From Hyphomicrobium_A sp963782555 (GTDB taxonomy: Bacteria; Pseudomonadota; Alphaproteobacteria; Rhizobiales; Hyphomicrobiaceae), in NCBI GenBank assembly GCA_963782555.1, contig CAWAKB010000005.1, positions 620,001-684,000 on the forward strand: DNA of 64,000 nucleotides. Direction: 5' to 3'. This document shows positions 25,727 through 33,798 of the stretch, in pieces (the stretch's first letter is position 1; every line of letters starts with the position of its first letter). Both the position numbers and the translations under genes were made by a program. The notes beneath the pieces are model-generated. The model was not told the DNA's origin. It worked only from the letters and a program-made list of their open reading frames with translations, and did no database searches.

Positions 25727-26416
25727 CTAGTCAAGCCCAAGGATGGACGAGGGTTGGCTGTCCTCCAACAAATCCTTCCGCTCCGGCCCAGACTGCACAA
25801 TCCGCATCGCCTCAGCAGGATACGAGCGCGCCAGCGCAAACGCCTCCTGCGGCGAGCCGTTGAGCCACGTATCGAATTGCGAAGGCTCCGACAGCAGCAC
25901 CGGCATGCGCTCATGGTTGATGCTCACCGTGAGCTCATTAGGCTCCGTCGTCATGAAGGCGTACACCTCCAGATCGACATTTGCGCCGTCCTTCTTGAGC
26001 GGGCCCCTATAGCGGGTCCACACGCCGGGGAAGGCAAACAGGGGCCGCTGATCTTCCCCTTTCAGGGCGAACCAGTGCCACGTCGCCGGCTTCTCGCCTT
26101 TGGGCTCACAGTAGGACGACGCCGGCACGAGACAGCGCCTTTGCTCGAATGATGGGCGCCAGAATTTGCTCGTCAGGATCTTGTCGTCGCGTACGTTGGT
26201 CACGCGCCGTGGCGCCCGGTCTTTCTGCAGAAGCACGAAGCCCCAGCTCATCATGACGAGCTCGCGCTCGCCGTCATCGGTGCTGCGGACGATGGGCGCC
26301 TGGTAGCCTGGGAAGATGGCCGGCAGCGGCTCGATAGCCGTGGCGCGGTTGTGGGGCACGCGGAACAGGCGAATGATCGCCTCGCGGTTCCGGGTCATCG
26401 AGTAAAGATTGCACAT
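25727..26416 (-). CDS. SOS response-associated peptidase (SRAP, YedK/HMCES), 229 aa
   Basis: SRAP proteins form a thiazolidine crosslink with abasic sites in single-stranded DNA through Cys2, here in MCNLYS, and so protect damaged template strands. Other family residues: Asn in VTNVRDDKI, Glu in SSYCEPKG, and the His in NHERMPVLL. Length is standard. Rhizobial genomes often carry several copies, some on mobile elements. The gene stands alone between the methyltransferase and the ParA operon. Confidence 0.92.
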   Translation of the reverse strand: MCNLYSMTRNREAIIRLFRVPHNRATAIEPLPAIFPGYQAPIVRSTDDGERELVMMSWGFVLLQKDRAPRRVTNVRDDKILTSKFWRPSFEQRRCLVPASSYCEPKGEKPATWHWFALKGEDQRPLFAFPGVWTRYRGPLKKDGANVDLEVYAFMTTEPNELTVSINHERMPVLLSEPSQFDTWLNGSPQEAFALARSYPAEAMRIVQSGPERKDLLEDSQPSSILGLD

Positions 26417-26562
26417 CTCGTATCTTATGCTTTCGATCGATGGTGACTAACGAGCCGGCGACGTCGGCTTCGACGCGAAGTTAGCAGCTCGGAGTTGACG
26501 CTCTTGTGTCGGAGCCGGCCGGCGGCATACCTGCACGACGCCGAGCTCGGTCTCAGGTGCGC

Positions 26563-27726
26563 TCATGCGCGCTGCTCCTCTCCCGCTGGCGTGAGGGTCA
26601 CGCCAGGCATCATCAGCTTGTTGCCGCGCTTCCGCGTGCGAATGCCTGCCTCTGAGCACAGGCGGTTGAAGGCCTCGATGAAATCGTCGCCATTCAAGGC
26701 GCGCAGCTTGGCCGCGTCGGCTGCGGCCTCGTACTCTCGGAAGAAATCGTCGAAGTCGAGGCCTGCGCCTGGCCTTGCATCGAGGCGCTTCGCCCCAAAC
26801 TCAATGACGCTCAAGGCGGGCATGTCGCTGCTTCTGACGAGCCGTGGATGCGCAAAGGACGGCAGCCGCAAGGTTCGGCGCCGCGGCACCGCACTCGGCT
26901 CCATCCGTGTCATGTCGCGGAAGAGCTCGGCCGCGCTGAAACAGCAGATGATCAGCAGCTCGAATGCCATGGCCAGCCCGAAGTGACGCCACGACTCCGC
27001 ATCAAGTGCCGTGATCTGAAACCAGCCCGTCGAGTTGATGATCCGTGCAAAGACCTTGCCTTGCGCGCTGTCGGCGCTGCCCGTCTCAACCTTGGAACCG
27101 GCCACCTTGAGCGTGAGGGCGTCGATCTCGGCGTCTAGCTTGGCTGCGGCATCCGACGCGGCCTTGTCGCCGGTCACTCGGACCAGCTCGGCACTGGCCG
27201 CTGCAGCGGCGGCATCCTTGCGCTCGCACCGATCACCGGGCCCCGACTTCGGCGCCTTCGGCGTGGTGCGCCCACACTCCTGGTCGGCGGCGCGCTGGGC
27301 GTTGCGCGCTGCCCTCTCGGCCGCGTCCACTTGGGCCTGCGTCGTCCTGTTGAACCGGAGGCGCGCGCGCTCGTCCTGTTTACGGGCAAGCGTGGCCCTG
27401 TCGCCGGCCAGCGTCGACGCAATGTGCGAGGCGTCGGCGTCCATCTTCTCGCCCTTGACAGCGAGGAAGCCGATAGAGTTGCCGATATTGATGACGACCA
27501 GCCCAAGCCAGATTATTCCATAGAACAGCGCAGCAACGCGGTTGTTGTGCCAGGCGCGCTGCACCGCAGCCAGCCCACCGAGCGCCCCGAGCGCGATCCC
27601 GCAATTCCACGCCGCGGCCAGCCCGCGGCTCATGGGATCTGCACTCGATATGAAGCCGAAATAGCCCACCGTGAGCAGCACTACGACGCTACCGAGGCCG
27701 CCAATCGTCAGTAGTATGATCCTCAC
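26563..27726 (-). CDS. membrane/coiled-coil protein, third gene of the ParA operon, 387 aa
   Basis: GTG start at 27726 overlaps the stop of the upstream gene (GTGA). Predicted layout: three membrane helices (about 3-26 IILLTIGGLGSVVVLLTVG, 35-55, 64-90 VAALFYGIIWLGLVVINIG), an Ala/Arg/Asp-rich coiled region (about 91-210, with CGRTTPKAPKSGPGDRCE in the middle), a fourth helix (about 249-269 LAMAFELLIICCFSAAELF), and a soluble C-terminal domain (DFDDFFREYEAAADAAKLRA, LCSEAGIRTRKRGNKLMMPG). I do not recognise the family; the C-terminus could be a small DNA- or protein-binding module. Its overlap with a ParA gene suggests a membrane partner of that ATPase. Confidence 0.75.
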   Translation of the reverse strand: MRIILLTIGGLGSVVVLLTVGYFGFISSADPMSRGLAAAWNCGIALGALGGLAAVQRAWHNNRVAALFYGIIWLGLVVINIGNSIGFLAVKGEKMDADASHIASTLAGDRATLARKQDERARLRFNRTTQAQVDAAERAARNAQRAADQECGRTTPKAPKSGPGDRCERKDAAAAAASAELVRVTGDKAASDAAAKLDAEIDALTLKVAGSKVETGSADSAQGKVFARIINSTGWFQITALDAESWRHFGLAMAFELLIICCFSAAELFRDMTRMEPSAVPRRRTLRLPSFAHPRLVRSSDMPALSVIEFGAKRLDARPGAGLDFDDFFREYEAAADAAKLRALNGDDFIEAFNRLCSEAGIRTRKRGNKLMMPGVTLTPAGEEQRA

Positions 27727-28037
27727 GAGCCCGCCCCCTTCGATTCCTCGGCGGACAATGCGGCCTCTAGATGCTCCTCCATCCAGGCGGCGAGGCTCAT
27801 GCCGCGCTTCTTGGCGGCGGCCTTGCAGCGCGGTTGCAATCCTGGCCGTGCCCGGAACGGGAACAATGCGTCACGCCCGGTCGCACGCAGTGCGCGTCGA
27901 TCGCCGACGCCCTTGCGCTGCTTCTTCTCAACCGAGCGGCGAGTCATGGCGTCGCGCTGCGCTTGCTCTGCCATGAGCTTGGTTCTCAGGTTTGCCAGAT
28001 TGGCGGTGACATGTTCCGGCGTTGCTTCCTTGGTCAT
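27723..28037 (-). CDS. small basic protein, middle gene of the ParA operon, 104 aa
   Basis: ATG overlaps the parA stop (ATGA) and its own stop overlaps the next start. The N-terminal half is a charged helix (TANLANLRTKLMAEQAQRDA); the C-terminal half RARPGLQPRCKAAAKKRGMS then LAAWMEEHLEAAL resembles the ribbon-helix-helix-like ends of plasmid-type accessory proteins. It may be the DNA-binding (ParB-like) or regulatory partner of the ParA protein. No firm family. Confidence 0.65.
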   Translation of the reverse strand: MTKEATPEHVTANLANLRTKLMAEQAQRDAMTRRSVEKKQRKGVGDRRALRATGRDALFPFRARPGLQPRCKAAAKKRGMSLAAWMEEHLEAALSAEESKGAGS

Positions 28038-28723
28038 GCAAGGCCCCGCTTTAATGCAGGTTCGGCGTCAGGCATGCGGGCCCTGATCTCTTCGAGCAGT
28101 GCGTCCACGTCGTCTGCGATGTTCCCCTGCTTCTTGGGCGCCCTGTCGATTTCTGGAGCCGTCTTGCCCTCGCTCTGGCCGGTGATGAAGTGCGCGCTGT
28201 AGGGAAGCTGGGTCTCGAGGATCGGCCCTCGGTCACGCAGCATTGCGAGTGCCTCGGTGTTCGTTTTCCTGAACTGTGGCCGGCGATCATAGGCGTTGAC
28301 CAGGATCGCGTAGGGCTTGCGCCGCTTCTTGCAGAGGTCGACCACGAGATCCACGGCGTTGGTGTCGAGGAAGGAAAGTCGCACGGGGATCAGCACGAAG
28401 TCGGCGACGAGGATGGCAAACTCGATGATCTCGGTGTCGGTCGGTGGGGTGTCGATAACGCACCAGTTGAAGCCATCGGCCGCCAGCACCTTCACGTCGT
28501 CGATCACGCTGCCGGGCTGCTGCATCAGGTAGGGGTTGACGCCGCGTCCCCGCAGCACCCACCACTGGGTCAGGCTGGCCTGGTCGGCGTTGAGATCGAT
28601 CATCGCAATCTTGCCCTCGCCACGCTCGCCCTTGCGCTGGCGCGCGAGGCGAATGGCCAGGGTTGCGGCGATGACAGTTTTTCCGGTGCCCCCTTTTCCG
28701 CTCGCTACCGCAACAACTTTCAT
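28034..28723 (-). CDS. ParA/MinD-family ATPase, 229 aa
   Basis: Deviant Walker A at the N-terminus (VASGKGGTGKTVIAATLA), Walker A' IDLNADQASLTQWW and Walker B WCVIDTPPTDTEI, as in short ParA partition ATPases. The end is acidic then basic. It is the first gene of a three-gene operon whose members overlap by 4 bases. Upstream is a palindrome-rich region (28771-28820) that could be its operator or centromere. Likely role: partition, or ATP-driven positioning, of the accessory element or of a protein complex; the membrane protein encoded third is unusual for a plain plasmid partition locus. Confidence 0.9.
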   Translation of the reverse strand: MKVVAVASGKGGTGKTVIAATLAIRLARQRKGERGEGKIAMIDLNADQASLTQWWVLRGRGVNPYLMQQPGSVIDDVKVLAADGFNWCVIDTPPTDTEIIEFAILVADFVLIPVRLSFLDTNAVDLVVDLCKKRRKPYAILVNAYDRRPQFRKTNTEALAMLRDRGPILETQLPYSAHFITGQSEGKTAPEIDRAPKKQGNIADDVDALLEEIRARMPDAEPALKRGLA

Positions 28724-29233
28724 GTGTTGCCCCCAACGGTGTAAGCGTGAACACCCCGCGCTCTGTTAACGGTTACATCTCCTTCTATGTAAACGTCTAC
28801 GGTTGTTGTGACGTATACGTGTACCTCTGTGGATAACCTCCCCCGTCACGCTGCGCTCGGCCACGTTGAGCAGCTCGGCGGCGGCCTCATTTTTCAAAAT
28901 GCCAATCGGCGCCGACGCCGCCTTGGCGAAGCGTCGCCACCTTCAGCGTTCATCTTGGAGGGCGAGCCGGAGTCCATCGGCTTGGAGACGTCCCACTTTT
29001 TTGCGCTTAGTGATCGCGCGACGTCCTCGAAGACGAATTTCCAAGCACTAGCGTATCGAGCGGCGTTGCCATGCTTCCCGCGTTGAAGGCTCGGCCAAAT
29101 CACGCACAAGAAGACGATCTGGGAGAAGGGGGGCGGTTCGTCGGCTACCGGGTGTCGCAGCCCTGATTGCTATGGGCTCGCGTATGGGCCGGGTGGCACT
29201 AATTCAAAATACATAAGTGATTTCAAATGGTGC
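28724..29233. other. 510-base gap between ParA operon and tRNA-Ser
   Basis: The left part holds palindromes at 28771-28820. Open frames in 28808-29109 on both strands have poor protein character and no ribosome-binding site, so I do not call a gene. The right part, next to the tRNA, is relatively A/T-rich (AATTCAAAATACATAAGTGA) and may be the chromosomal junction. Confidence 0.4.
28771..28820. promoter_or_regulatory. palindrome cluster upstream of parA
   Basis: GTTACAT (28772-28778) and ATGTAAAC (28787-28794) form an imperfect inverted repeat; ACGTATACGT (28811-28820) is a perfect 10-bp palindrome; GTTAAC lies just before. Such clusters upstream of parA usually bind the partition proteins (operator or parS). 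Binding here is inferred. Confidence 0.45.
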
Positions 29234-29324
29234 TGGCGGATGGGGTGGGATTTCGAACCCACGGTGGGCTTGCACCCACGCCGGTTTTCAAGACCGGTGC
29301 CTTAAACCACTCGGCCACCCATCC
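29234..29324 (-). tRNA. tRNA-Ser (anticodon UGA)
   Basis: The minus strand folds as a long-variable-arm tRNA: acceptor GGATGGG/CCCATCC, D-arm GGCCGAGTGG, anticodon loop CTTGAAA with anticodon TGA, a variable arm typical of serine, T-loop GGTTCGAAATCC, discriminator G and encoded CCA. It is complete. The 3' end points left, towards the accessory DNA. Class II tRNA genes of this kind are common insertion sites for elements with P4-type integrases. Confidence 0.96.
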
Positions 29325-29495
29325 AGCCCCGAGGCCCGCTCGGGCCGGCACCCTACTATATGCCTCCCGGCCTGCTCTCAAGTGCGTCGCGTTTTACGCA
29401 ATCCTAAGCGCAATTTGCCATGGTTGCGCTGTCCCTGCGCCCGACGGCGCCGTCAGGCTGACGCGTGCAGGGCTCGCAAGCGGGTGAGAGTGGGT

Positions 29496-30446
29496 ATGCG
29501 TTGCGGGGATCTTGCCGCTGCGTCGCGGCGGGGCACAAAGTCTGCGTTGCCGTCGCTTCGTCCTACAACTCTTGTCGCCTTGCCCCTGATCGCGCTTGGT
29601 GCGTGCTCGCAAGGGGGACCGGCGCCCGATGCCGCGCTTGGCGTCGCCGCCAGCCCGCGCGTGGCGAGCGGGCGCGCGCTGCCGAAAGGCGGCGGCATCT
29701 ACAAGGTTGGCAATCCCTATCAAGTCGCCGGGCACTGGTACGTCCCCCGCGCGGTGGCCCATTACGACCGCACCGGCATCGCCTCCTGGTACGGCACAGC
29801 GTTCCAAGGCCGGCGAACGGCCAACGGCGAGATCTATGACATGAACGCGCTGACAGCCGGGCATCCTACGCTGCCGCTGCCGTCCTATGCCTATGTTACA
29901 AATCTCGACAACGGGCGCACGATACTGGTACGCATCAACGACCGCGGGCCTTACGTCAACGACCGCCTGATTGACCTGTCGCGTCGCTCCGCCAGCGAGC
30001 TGGGCTACGCGCGCCATGGGCTCGCGCGGGTACGCGTGCGCTATGCAGGGCCGGCGCCGCTTGACGGCAACGATGTCGCCGAGCGCCGTCATTTGGCCTC
30101 CCAGCCGTGGTATAGGGGCAACTTCAATGTGGCGAGCGCTCCGGTCTCGGACATCTCGACCGGTGGGATCGGTGGGCCCGGAGCTGACTTGTCGGCCGCG
30201 GCTTATTGGCAGCGTGTGGAAGCGCGCTCCGGTCGGGTCTCTGCGCCAGCAGCGCTCGGCGGCCCGCTCGGGCCTGCCAGCGACATTGGACCTTTCGCGA
30301 CGCGCGCCGAGGCCGAGCGTATGCGCCACGAGATGGATGGGCGCTGCGTGGTCGTTCTGAAGGATTTGGGTGGAGAGCCGTCCTATTTCGTCCGTTCCGG
30401 TGCGCCGCAAAAGGCCGCCGGCAAGCGCGTGGGGTTGCGGGAGTAA
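29496..30446 (+). CDS. rlpA: septal ring lytic transglycosylase RlpA-like lipoprotein, 316 aa
   Basis: Lipoprotein with signal peptide and lipobox (TTLVALPLIALGAC, Cys lipidated). The double-psi beta-barrel domain is seen as GIASWYGTAFQGRRTANGEI, LTAGHPTLPLPSYAYVTNLD and VRINDRGPYVNDRLIDLS, with the Asp of INDRGP as catalytic acid. The C-terminus (DIGPFATRAEAERMRHEMDG) looks like a SPOR domain that binds denuded glycan at the septum. I chose ATG 29496, which begins the signal peptide; an upstream GTG at 29485 is in another frame, and the longer frame reaching into the tRNA is not real. First core gene right of the tRNA. Confidence 0.9.
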   Translation: MRCGDLAAASRRGTKSALPSLRPTTLVALPLIALGACSQGGPAPDAALGVAASPRVASGRALPKGGGIYKVGNPYQVAGHWYVPRAVAHYDRTGIASWYGTAFQGRRTANGEIYDMNALTAGHPTLPLPSYAYVTNLDNGRTILVRINDRGPYVNDRLIDLSRRSASELGYARHGLARVRVRYAGPAPLDGNDVAERRHLASQPWYRGNFNVASAPVSDISTGGIGGPGADLSAAAYWQRVEARSGRVSAPAALGGPLGPASDIGPFATRAEAERMRHEMDGRCVVVLKDLGGEPSYFVRSGAPQKAAGKRVGLRE

Positions 30447-30540
30447 AGGGCAGCACGTAGGGCTACGCCGTTGACACCGCCGACGCGGTGATTTGATAGT
30501 TAGAAGCATCCGAACACGTCCAAAGGTTGTGAAGGCGACG

Positions 30541-31737
30541 ATGCCGTTCTCCGATAAATGGCGCATTCTCAAGGAGGTATTCCGGGCCGGCGTGGTCCTC
30601 GCGATCGCGTTTGCCACGGCGTCCTCCGGTGCGGCCGGCGAAAGCGGCAACTTCGGCACGAGCGCCAAAGCCGCACTGCTGATGGATGCCGACACGGGCG
30701 CCATACTGTTTCAGCACAACGCCGACGAGCTGTTGCCACCCGCCAGCATCACCAAGCTTATGACGGTGGAGATCGTCTTCCAGGCGATCGAGGACGGGCG
30801 GCTCAAGCTCGACGACGAGTTCAACATGAGCGTGCACGCCTGGCGGACGGGAGGGGCGCCCTCGCGCACGTCCTCCATGTTCGTGCCGGTGAACAAGTCG
30901 GCAACCGTTGATGACCTCCTACAGGGCATGATCGTTCAGTCCGGCAACGACGCGGCGATTGCGATTGCCGAAGGCATGGCCGGAACCGAGGAGGCGTTTG
31001 CCAAACGCATGAACGCCGAGGGAAAGCGCATCGGCCTCACCAAATCCGTCTTCAAGAACCCGAGCGGGCTCTACGATCCCGAGCACTTGATGACCGCGCG
31101 CGATATTGCAGTTCTCGCCGACTACATCATCAAGAAGCACCCCGAGTTCTACAAGCTGTTCGCCCAGAAGGAGTTCGATTACCGCAAGTTCAAGTTCCGC
31201 AACCGCAACCCGCTTCTGTTCCAGGACATCGGCGTCGACGGGCTCAAGACCGGCGGCCTTACGGAGGTGGGCCACAACCTCGTCGCCTCCGCTGTGCAGG
31301 ATGGCAAACGGCTGATCGCTGTCGTCATTGGGCTTCCAACCGCGCAAAAGGCTGCTGGTGAGGCGCGTCGGCTGCTCGAGTGGGGCTTCCACAGTTTCGC
31401 GCCCTTCAAGCTGTTTGACGCAGGTGAGACGGTCGGCATGGCGCGCGTGTGGGGCGGGGAAAGCTTCTATGTGCCATTGACGGGAAAAGGTCCCGTCACC
31501 GTGATTCTGCCGCGCGTGCCCGCAAACCCCCGTCTCAAGGCGGTGATCACCTACGACGGCCCCCTGAAGCCGCCGATCAAGAAGGGCGACCAGGTGGCGA
31601 CGCTGCGCGTGACGAGCCAAACCAATGCCGTCAACGAGGTGCCGCTCTACGCCGCCCAGGACGTGCAGCCGGGCGGCCTTGTACGTCGCGGCCTCGATTT
31701 GCTGGCCCACCTGGCGCTCAGCTGGGTCGCGCTCTAG
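30541..31737 (+). CDS. D-alanyl-D-alanine carboxypeptidase (penicillin-binding protein, DacA/DacC type), 398 aa
   Basis: Peptidase S11 that trims pentapeptide side chains of peptidoglycan in the periplasm. Signal peptide near RAGVVLAIAFATASSGAA. Catalytic motifs: SITK (PPASITKLMT, nucleophile Ser), SGN in IVQSGNDAAIA, and KTGG in GVDGLKTGGLTEV. The C-terminal PBP5_C beta domain (about 290-380) and a hydrophobic amphipathic end (GLDLLAHLALSWVAL) that anchors to the inner membrane are present. ATG 30541 is chosen over GTG-type starts upstream because it begins the signal region. Separated from tmk by 146 bases, which hold a REP-like palindrome. Confidence 0.94.
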   Translation: MPFSDKWRILKEVFRAGVVLAIAFATASSGAAGESGNFGTSAKAALLMDADTGAILFQHNADELLPPASITKLMTVEIVFQAIEDGRLKLDDEFNMSVHAWRTGGAPSRTSSMFVPVNKSATVDDLLQGMIVQSGNDAAIAIAEGMAGTEEAFAKRMNAEGKRIGLTKSVFKNPSGLYDPEHLMTARDIAVLADYIIKKHPEFYKLFAQKEFDYRKFKFRNRNPLLFQDIGVDGLKTGGLTEVGHNLVASAVQDGKRLIAVVIGLPTAQKAAGEARRLLEWGFHSFAPFKLFDAGETVGMARVWGGESFYVPLTGKGPVTVILPRVPANPRLKAVITYDGPLKPPIKKGDQVATLRVTSQTNAVNEVPLYAAQDVQPGGLVRRGLDLLAHLALSWVAL

Positions 31738-31761
31738 CCACTGCCGATTCCAGGCCATGCA

Positions 31762-31789
31762 AGGTGTCAGGCCCTCTGGGTCTGACGCC
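31762..31789. repeat. REP-like palindromic element, copy A
   Basis: A 28-base palindromic block with arms GGTGTCAG and CTGACGCC around a GGGCCC-like centre. It matches 25 of 28 bases with the reverse complement of 46242-46269. It lies between the carboxypeptidase and tmk, where it may also work as a terminator or mRNA-stabilising hairpin. Confidence 0.6.
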
Positions 31790-31883
31790 GCAGCCGGATT
31801 GCGCGGGCGGTCACTAGCTCCGCCTCCTGCGTCATGTTAGGCACGTCGGCATTTGCGGGCGTGGGCCACGATTAGGCGGCGAC

Positions 31884-32537
31884 ATGGCGGCGGGACGGTT
31901 CATCACGTTCGAGGGCGGCGAGGGCTCGGGCAAATCCACTCAGGCCCAGCGCCTGGCCGAGCGACTGGCAGGCCTCGGCATCGACGTGGTGCTGACACGT
32001 GAGCCCGGCGGCTCGCCGTTTGCGGAAGCGCTGCGCACACTCATCCTCGACCCCGAGACGCCAGAGCATTCGGCACTGTCAGAGGCGCTGCTGTTCTATG
32101 CTGCGCGCGCTGACCACCTGGAAAAGACGATCCGGCCGGCGCTCAATTCGGGGCGCTGGGTGATCTGCGACCGCTTTTCCGATTCGACGCGTGTCTACCA
32201 GAGTGCCGCCGGCGGTTTGCCGCCCGAGGTCTTCGACGCGCTGGAGGAGATGGTCGTCGCTCCCACATCTCCCGATCTCACGCTGATCCTCGATCTGCCG
32301 GCCGAGCTCGGCCTCGGGCGCGCGCAAGACCGCCGTTTGGTGGCCTCGGGCGAGGAGCCCGACGCTTACGAGAAGCGCGACCTCGCCTACCATTGGAAGC
32401 TACGCGAGGCGTTCGCCGCGATCGCGCACGTCGAGCCGGACCGCTGCGTCCTCATCGATGCCGCCGCGGATGAGGCAGCCGTGGCCGATGCCGTCTGGAC
32501 CGCAGTTGAGACACGGCTGCTCGCCGAGGCGCGCTGA
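31884..32537 (+). CDS. tmk: thymidylate kinase, 217 aa
   Basis: Phosphorylates dTMP to dTDP. P-loop FEGGEGSGKSTQ at residues 8-19, the DR(E/Y)-type motif TREPGGSPFAE, CDRFSDSTRVYQ with the catalytic Arg/Asp region, and the lid region LGLGRAQDRRL. Normal length. It overlaps holB by one base (TGATG), so the two are co-translated; the pair is conserved in many alphaproteobacteria. Confidence 0.97.
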   Translation: MAAGRFITFEGGEGSGKSTQAQRLAERLAGLGIDVVLTREPGGSPFAEALRTLILDPETPEHSALSEALLFYAARADHLEKTIRPALNSGRWVICDRFSDSTRVYQSAAGGLPPEVFDALEEMVVAPTSPDLTLILDLPAELGLGRAQDRRLVASGEEPDAYEKRDLAYHWKLREAFAAIAHVEPDRCVLIDAAADEAAVADAVWTAVETRLLAEAR

Positions 32538-33664
32538 TGGCCCGCGCGCCCGCCGCCGCCGAGATCGAGGCGCCGCCCGAGGCGGACCGCCTCGAAGGCT
32601 TTCCCCACCCGCGTGAGACGGCCGTGCTTTTCGGACACCAGGCGGCAGAGCGCGCGCTCGCCGAGGCGCTTGGCGCCGGCCGCGTGCATCATGCCTGGCT
32701 CATCACCGGACCGACGGGGATTGGTAAAGCGACGCTTAGCTACCGCTTTGCCCGGGCGGCGCTGGCCGAGCCGGAAGAGCGCAGCTTGAGCGACCTCACG
32801 GTGCCCGATACCTCGCGTGCTGCTCGCCAGGTGCGCGCGCTCTCGCATCCGGGTCTAATTGTTATCCGCCGCCCGTGGGACGACAAGGCCAAGCGCTTTG
32901 CCACCTCCATCCCCGTCGACGAGGTACGCAAGCTGCGGGCGTTCCTGAGCCGCAGCGCGGCTGCCGAGACCTGGCGCGTCGTCATCGTCGATGAAGCGGG
33001 CGAGCTCAACATCAGCGCCGCCAACGCGCTGTTGAAATCGCTGGAGGAGCCGCCACCGCGCACGGTCTTTCTGCTCGTGTCCTCGGCGCCGGGCCGGCTC
33101 TTGCCGACGATCCGCTCGCGCTGCCGCACGCTTGCCCTGCAGCCGTTGGCGAGTGAGCCCTTGCGCGCGGCCGCGACTCAGGCGCTCGCAGCCGTCGACA
33201 AGGACGTCCCCGGCGCGGCCGACTGGTTGAAGCTCGAGCGTCTGGCGGAAGGAAGCGTCGGGCGGCTGCTTGGCCTGTGGCAATCGGGCGGACTTGATCT
33301 CTACGAGCGCATTGCCGCGCTGACGCGAAGCCTGCCGCGCGTCGATTGGCGAGCCGTGCATGCGCTTTCCGACGAGCTGCAACCGGCTGCCGCGCAGCCG
33401 CAATTCGAGCTGTTCTTCGAGCTCTTGCTCGCGGTGCTTGCCCGTCTCATCCGCGCCCAGGCGGCGGGCGAGGGCGGAACGGACGAGCAGGAGCTGGCCC
33501 GGCGCCTCATCGGCGAGGAGCGGCTTGCCTCCTTTGCCGGGCTGTGGGAAAGAATTGGCCGCAACAAGGCCGAGACCCTGGCGCTCAATCTCGATCGCAA
33601 GGCGCTCGTCTTGGAGACGGTCGGCGCGCTGGCGGCGGCTGCTCAGAATGGCAAGCCCGCCTAA
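32537..33664 (+). CDS. holB: DNA polymerase III delta' subunit, 375 aa
   Basis: Clamp-loader AAA+ subunit. It shows a P-loop-like but degenerate Walker A (ITGPTGIGKATLSYRFA), a Walker B (VVIVDEAGELNISAANALLK) and SRC motif (TIRSRCRTLAL), as usual for delta'. Start overlaps tmk. The N-terminal extension of about 30 residues (AAAEIEAPPEADRLEG) is characteristic of alphaproteobacterial members. No zinc-binding cysteines are seen, as in other alphaproteobacterial delta' proteins. Complete. Confidence 0.93.
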   Translation: MARAPAAAEIEAPPEADRLEGFPHPRETAVLFGHQAAERALAEALGAGRVHHAWLITGPTGIGKATLSYRFARAALAEPEERSLSDLTVPDTSRAARQVRALSHPGLIVIRRPWDDKAKRFATSIPVDEVRKLRAFLSRSAAAETWRVVIVDEAGELNISAANALLKSLEEPPPRTVFLLVSSAPGRLLPTIRSRCRTLALQPLASEPLRAAATQALAAVDKDVPGAADWLKLERLAEGSVGRLLGLWQSGGLDLYERIAALTRSLPRVDWRAVHALSDELQPAAAQPQFELFFELLLAVLARLIRAQAAGEGGTDEQELARRLIGEERLASFAGLWERIGRNKAETLALNLDRKALVLETVGALAAAAQNGKPA

Positions 33665-33798
33665 GCAGAGGCAAAAGATGCGCAGGGTGAGACGAGACGC
33701 GGCACTTTTCGCCCGAATGTGAAGCGGCGACAGCGGCTTTGGCCGCGCGCGAGCCCCTGCCACTTTGCCTTTCTCTCAGCACGAGGACCTTTAGTCCC

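Noticed and set aside
28808..29109. Small genes on either strand next to the tRNA
   Set aside because: Both frames have Arg-rich random-like composition, no ribosome-binding site and no recognisable motif.
29217..29495. Longer RlpA start overlapping the tRNA
   Set aside because: The lipoprotein signal peptide begins at 29496, and the upstream part is the tRNA and its spacer.
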